Assembly (NCBI RefSeq): GCF_016924755.1
Contig: NZ_JAFFJX010000008.1
Coordinates: 124,001 to 188,000 of the forward strand
DNA length: 64,000 nt
Source: Longitalea arenae
Lineage (GTDB): Bacteria > Bacteroidota > Bacteroidia > Chitinophagales > Chitinophagaceae
Direction of reading: 5' to 3'
The notes beneath the pieces are model-generated. The model worked only from the letters and a program-made list of their open reading frames with translations. It made no database searches and was not told the DNA's origin. Of this stretch, positions 62,500 through 64,000 are shown in pieces; position 1 is the first letter of the stretch, and the number at the start of each line of letters is the position of its first letter. Position numbers and translations under genes: made by a program.

Positions 62500-63828
62500 A
62501 TGCTACTTCTTTATACACATACCACAACAGCCCGCCTGCAATACATTGTTGATTTTATTGGTAAGGAATTATTTGATGGGGAGATAACCATCACTAACGA
62601 TGAAGCTTATTTTAAGGCGTCAGAGCAACCGGGGCTGAACTATTCGTCACAGGAATTTTCTCACCGGGAATTTTATCTGCGGCAAACCCCTTTGCTGTTT
62701 GAGACCGGCATTCATCCGCAGCAGGTAGAATGTTTTGAAGTCAATTTTTACAAAGCGTTTTTCCAAACATCCGGTGATTTTCCCTTCGATATATTCGCCG
62801 CTTCTTTTTACCTGTTAAGCCGCTATGAAGAGTACCTGCCCCATGCAAAGGATGAATATGGCCGTTATGCCCACATCAACTCCCTCGCATACCGGGAACA
62901 TTTCTTACAACAACCCCTGATCAATTACTGGTTGCAATCGTTTAAAAAAGCATTACAATTCAAATTCCCTGGATTGGTGTTCAGGCAAAGCCAGTTCAAA
63001 TGTTTGTTAACGTATGATATTGATATGGCCTGGTCATACCTGCACAAAGGCTGGTGGAGGAACCTGGGCGGTTTTTATAACTCCATACGTAAGGGCGAAT
63101 GGGCAAGGGTTAAAGACAGATGGCTGGTATTACGCGGCAAAAGAAAAGACCCGTTTGATTGTTTTGAATGGCTCGATGCCTGGCATTTATACTGCCGGCT
63201 GAAGCCTTATTTCTTTTTTCTGGCCGCCAAAAAAAGGTCGCGGTACGATAAGAACATCTCCTGCGACAAAAAACCATTTCGCGACCTGATAAGCTATTAT
63301 GCCGATACCTATCATTTAGGCGCACATCCGTCGTGGCAAAGCGGTGATGATGCCGCCTTGTTGCGGGAAGAGCTGGAGTGGCTGGAAGTAGTGGGTGATA
63401 AAAAGATCCTGTGCAGCCGGCAACATTATATACGGTTTTCCATGCCTTTGACCTTCCGGCGCTTACTGGAAGCAGGGATAGAAAAAGATTTTTCCATGGG
63501 CTATGCCACTATTAACGGTTTCAGGGCCTCGGTGTGCTCCCCTTTTTACTGGTACGACCTGAAGAAAGAAGAAGCTACCTCGCTCTTGCTCTATCCATTC
63601 TGTTTTATGGATGCCAATTCGCTGTTCGAGCAAAAGCAAAGTCCACAACAAACGTATAATGAGCTCATCCAGTATTATGAACGGGTGAAAGGCGTTAAAG
63701 GCGTATTTATTCCCATCTGGCACAACTTCATTTTAGGCACTGATCCGGCATATGAAGGCTGGCGGAAAATGTTTGAGCTGTTTATGAAAGAGACTGTGTA
63801 CTGGGATGCGTATAATGATGCGTTGTAG
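62500..63828 (+). CDS. Polysaccharide deacetylase-like protein (DUF7033-type N terminus)
   Basis: 442 residues from ATG 62500; an upstream TTG lies in the lutB terminator region and is rejected. The first 150 residues form a conserved Bacteroidota domain (DFPFDIFAASFYLLSRYEEY). Then comes a NodB-like part with the metal-type motif LLTYDIDMAWSY (T-x-D-x-D), HLGAHPSWQSGDDAAL and EKDFSMGYATINGFRA. It may act on a cell-surface sugar, but the second metal His motif is altered, so activity is not certain. Confidence 0.8.
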   Translation: MLLLYTHTTTARLQYIVDFIGKELFDGEITITNDEAYFKASEQPGLNYSSQEFSHREFYLRQTPLLFETGIHPQQVECFEVNFYKAFFQTSGDFPFDIFAASFYLLSRYEEYLPHAKDEYGRYAHINSLAYREHFLQQPLINYWLQSFKKALQFKFPGLVFRQSQFKCLLTYDIDMAWSYLHKGWWRNLGGFYNSIRKGEWARVKDRWLVLRGKRKDPFDCFEWLDAWHLYCRLKPYFFFLAAKKRSRYDKNISCDKKPFRDLISYYADTYHLGAHPSWQSGDDAALLREELEWLEVVGDKKILCSRQHYIRFSMPLTFRRLLEAGIEKDFSMGYATINGFRASVCSPFYWYDLKKEEATSLLLYPFCFMDANSLFEQKQSPQQTYNELIQYYERVKGVKGVFIPIWHNFILGTDPAYEGWRKMFELFMKETVYWDAYNDAL

Positions 63829-63858
63829 TGTGATCATCAGGTTTCACGATTATTCCGC

Positions 63859-63900
63859 AAATTGACACGCTTATTGCCAAAACAGCACGAATATCAATTT
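63859..63900 (+). repeat. Copy B of the conserved 42-bp block
   Basis: Matches 52086-52127 at 32 of 42 bases without gaps. The core is ACACGCTTATTGCCAAAAC. It precedes the -7-like box TATCTTTC (63927-63934) at the same distance as in copy A, upstream of a new gene. Confidence 0.6.
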
Positions 63901-63966
63901 ATTACCTGCAGTTTAATCGTGTTTATTATCTTTCATGCTTTGTAGTATTATAAACCACCATTCCTT

Positions 63967-64000
63967 ATGAAGGCTAATTGGCTCGCGTTTGTCAGAACAG
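63967..64000 (+). CDS. Start of a truncated gene at the window edge
   Basis: ATG at 63967 opens MKANWLAFVRT and runs off the end. A -7-like TATCTTTC about 33 bases upstream would start transcription near 63941, so this is a plausible true start. Nothing can be said about the product. Confidence 0.4.
   Translation, partial: MKANWLAFVRT

Noticed and set aside
63863-63877. TGACAC-N5-TTGC, similar to a sigma-54 promoter
   Set aside because: The nearly invariant GG at -24 is missing, and the related copy at 52090 reads TTACAC-N5-TTGG. It is better explained as part of the conserved 42-bp block.
1-64000. tRNA, rRNA and insertion sequences
   Set aside because: I looked through the spacers for cloverleaf arms, conserved rRNA stretches and transposase frames with terminal inverted repeats and found none. 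This was by eye; a covariance-model scan could still find a short RNA.

Overview
The window looks like a chromosomal segment from a member of the Bacteroidota, most likely family Chitinophagaceae (Niastella/Chitinophaga-like). Support: gliding genes gldE and gldD in the typical mutY-ssb-gldE-gldD order; PSP1, DUF3109, DUF502, DUF1015 and LutB proteins of Bacteroidota type; promoters of the Bacteroidota form (TTTG, 19-base spacer, TAnnTTTG); mostly weak Shine-Dalgarno signals; and intergenic spacers filled with degenerate short-word repeats. I saw no rRNA, tRNA, insertion sequence, prophage or CRISPR array. It reads mainly as core genome.

Layout. 0-2.8 kb: an AsmA-like envelope protein, a possible small membrane protein and an outer-membrane beta-barrel. 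2.9-9.5 kb (minus): a signalling block of rpoN (sigma-54), a sigma-54-dependent activator, a multi-PAS histidine kinase and a REC-PAS-kinase hybrid. 9.6-18.5 kb: more signal transduction (CHASE3 kinase, two single-domain receivers, an OmpR/kinase pair) mixed with small envelope or stress proteins (HPF-like, DUF1328, holin-like, YtxH), a divergent GAPDH and a small CBM48 protein. 18.6-30 kb (minus): metabolism, with an SDR, ilvE, a PLP decarboxylase, an acyl-CoA ligase, a TPR protein, DUF1015-serC, an S1/P1-like hydrolase and a DUF502 protein. 30.2-37.1 kb (plus): a TetR-TolC-adaptor-RND efflux operon with a clear promoter. 37.2-50.4 kb: M16 peptidase, AIM24-like protein, Bax inhibitor-1, PSP1 (RicT-like) next to holB, glutathione peroxidase, a beta-helix lipoprotein, ComF and RadA. 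51-55.9 kb: YugP-like peptidase, a gene-poor kilobase, RNase G, a very small COX24/mS38-like protein, a TPR protein and HU. 56.2-64 kb (plus): mutY, ssb, gldE, gldD, DUF3109, lutB, a polysaccharide deacetylase-like protein and the first codons of another gene.

How the genes work together. The sigma-54 block could supply both the sigma factor and its activator in one transcript, with the two adjacent kinases as candidate inputs. The mutY-to-gldD run joins DNA maintenance to type IX secretion and gliding. The TetR-to-RND genes form a self-contained drug or metabolite efflux system.

Most interesting beyond the genes: a promoter-terminator module in the gene-free kilobase at 52.1-52.24 kb that predicts a small RNA of about 75 nt, with an upstream block of over 40 bp repeated ungapped at 63.86-63.9 kb; a second promoter-terminator module between ssb and gldE; paired 15-bp palindromes 21 bp apart before the HPF-like gene; a GAPDH that lacks the usual inorganic-phosphate loop; and a DUF1015 protein with a DGHHR motif directly downstream of serC. 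All calls come from reading the sequence; no database search or folding program was run.
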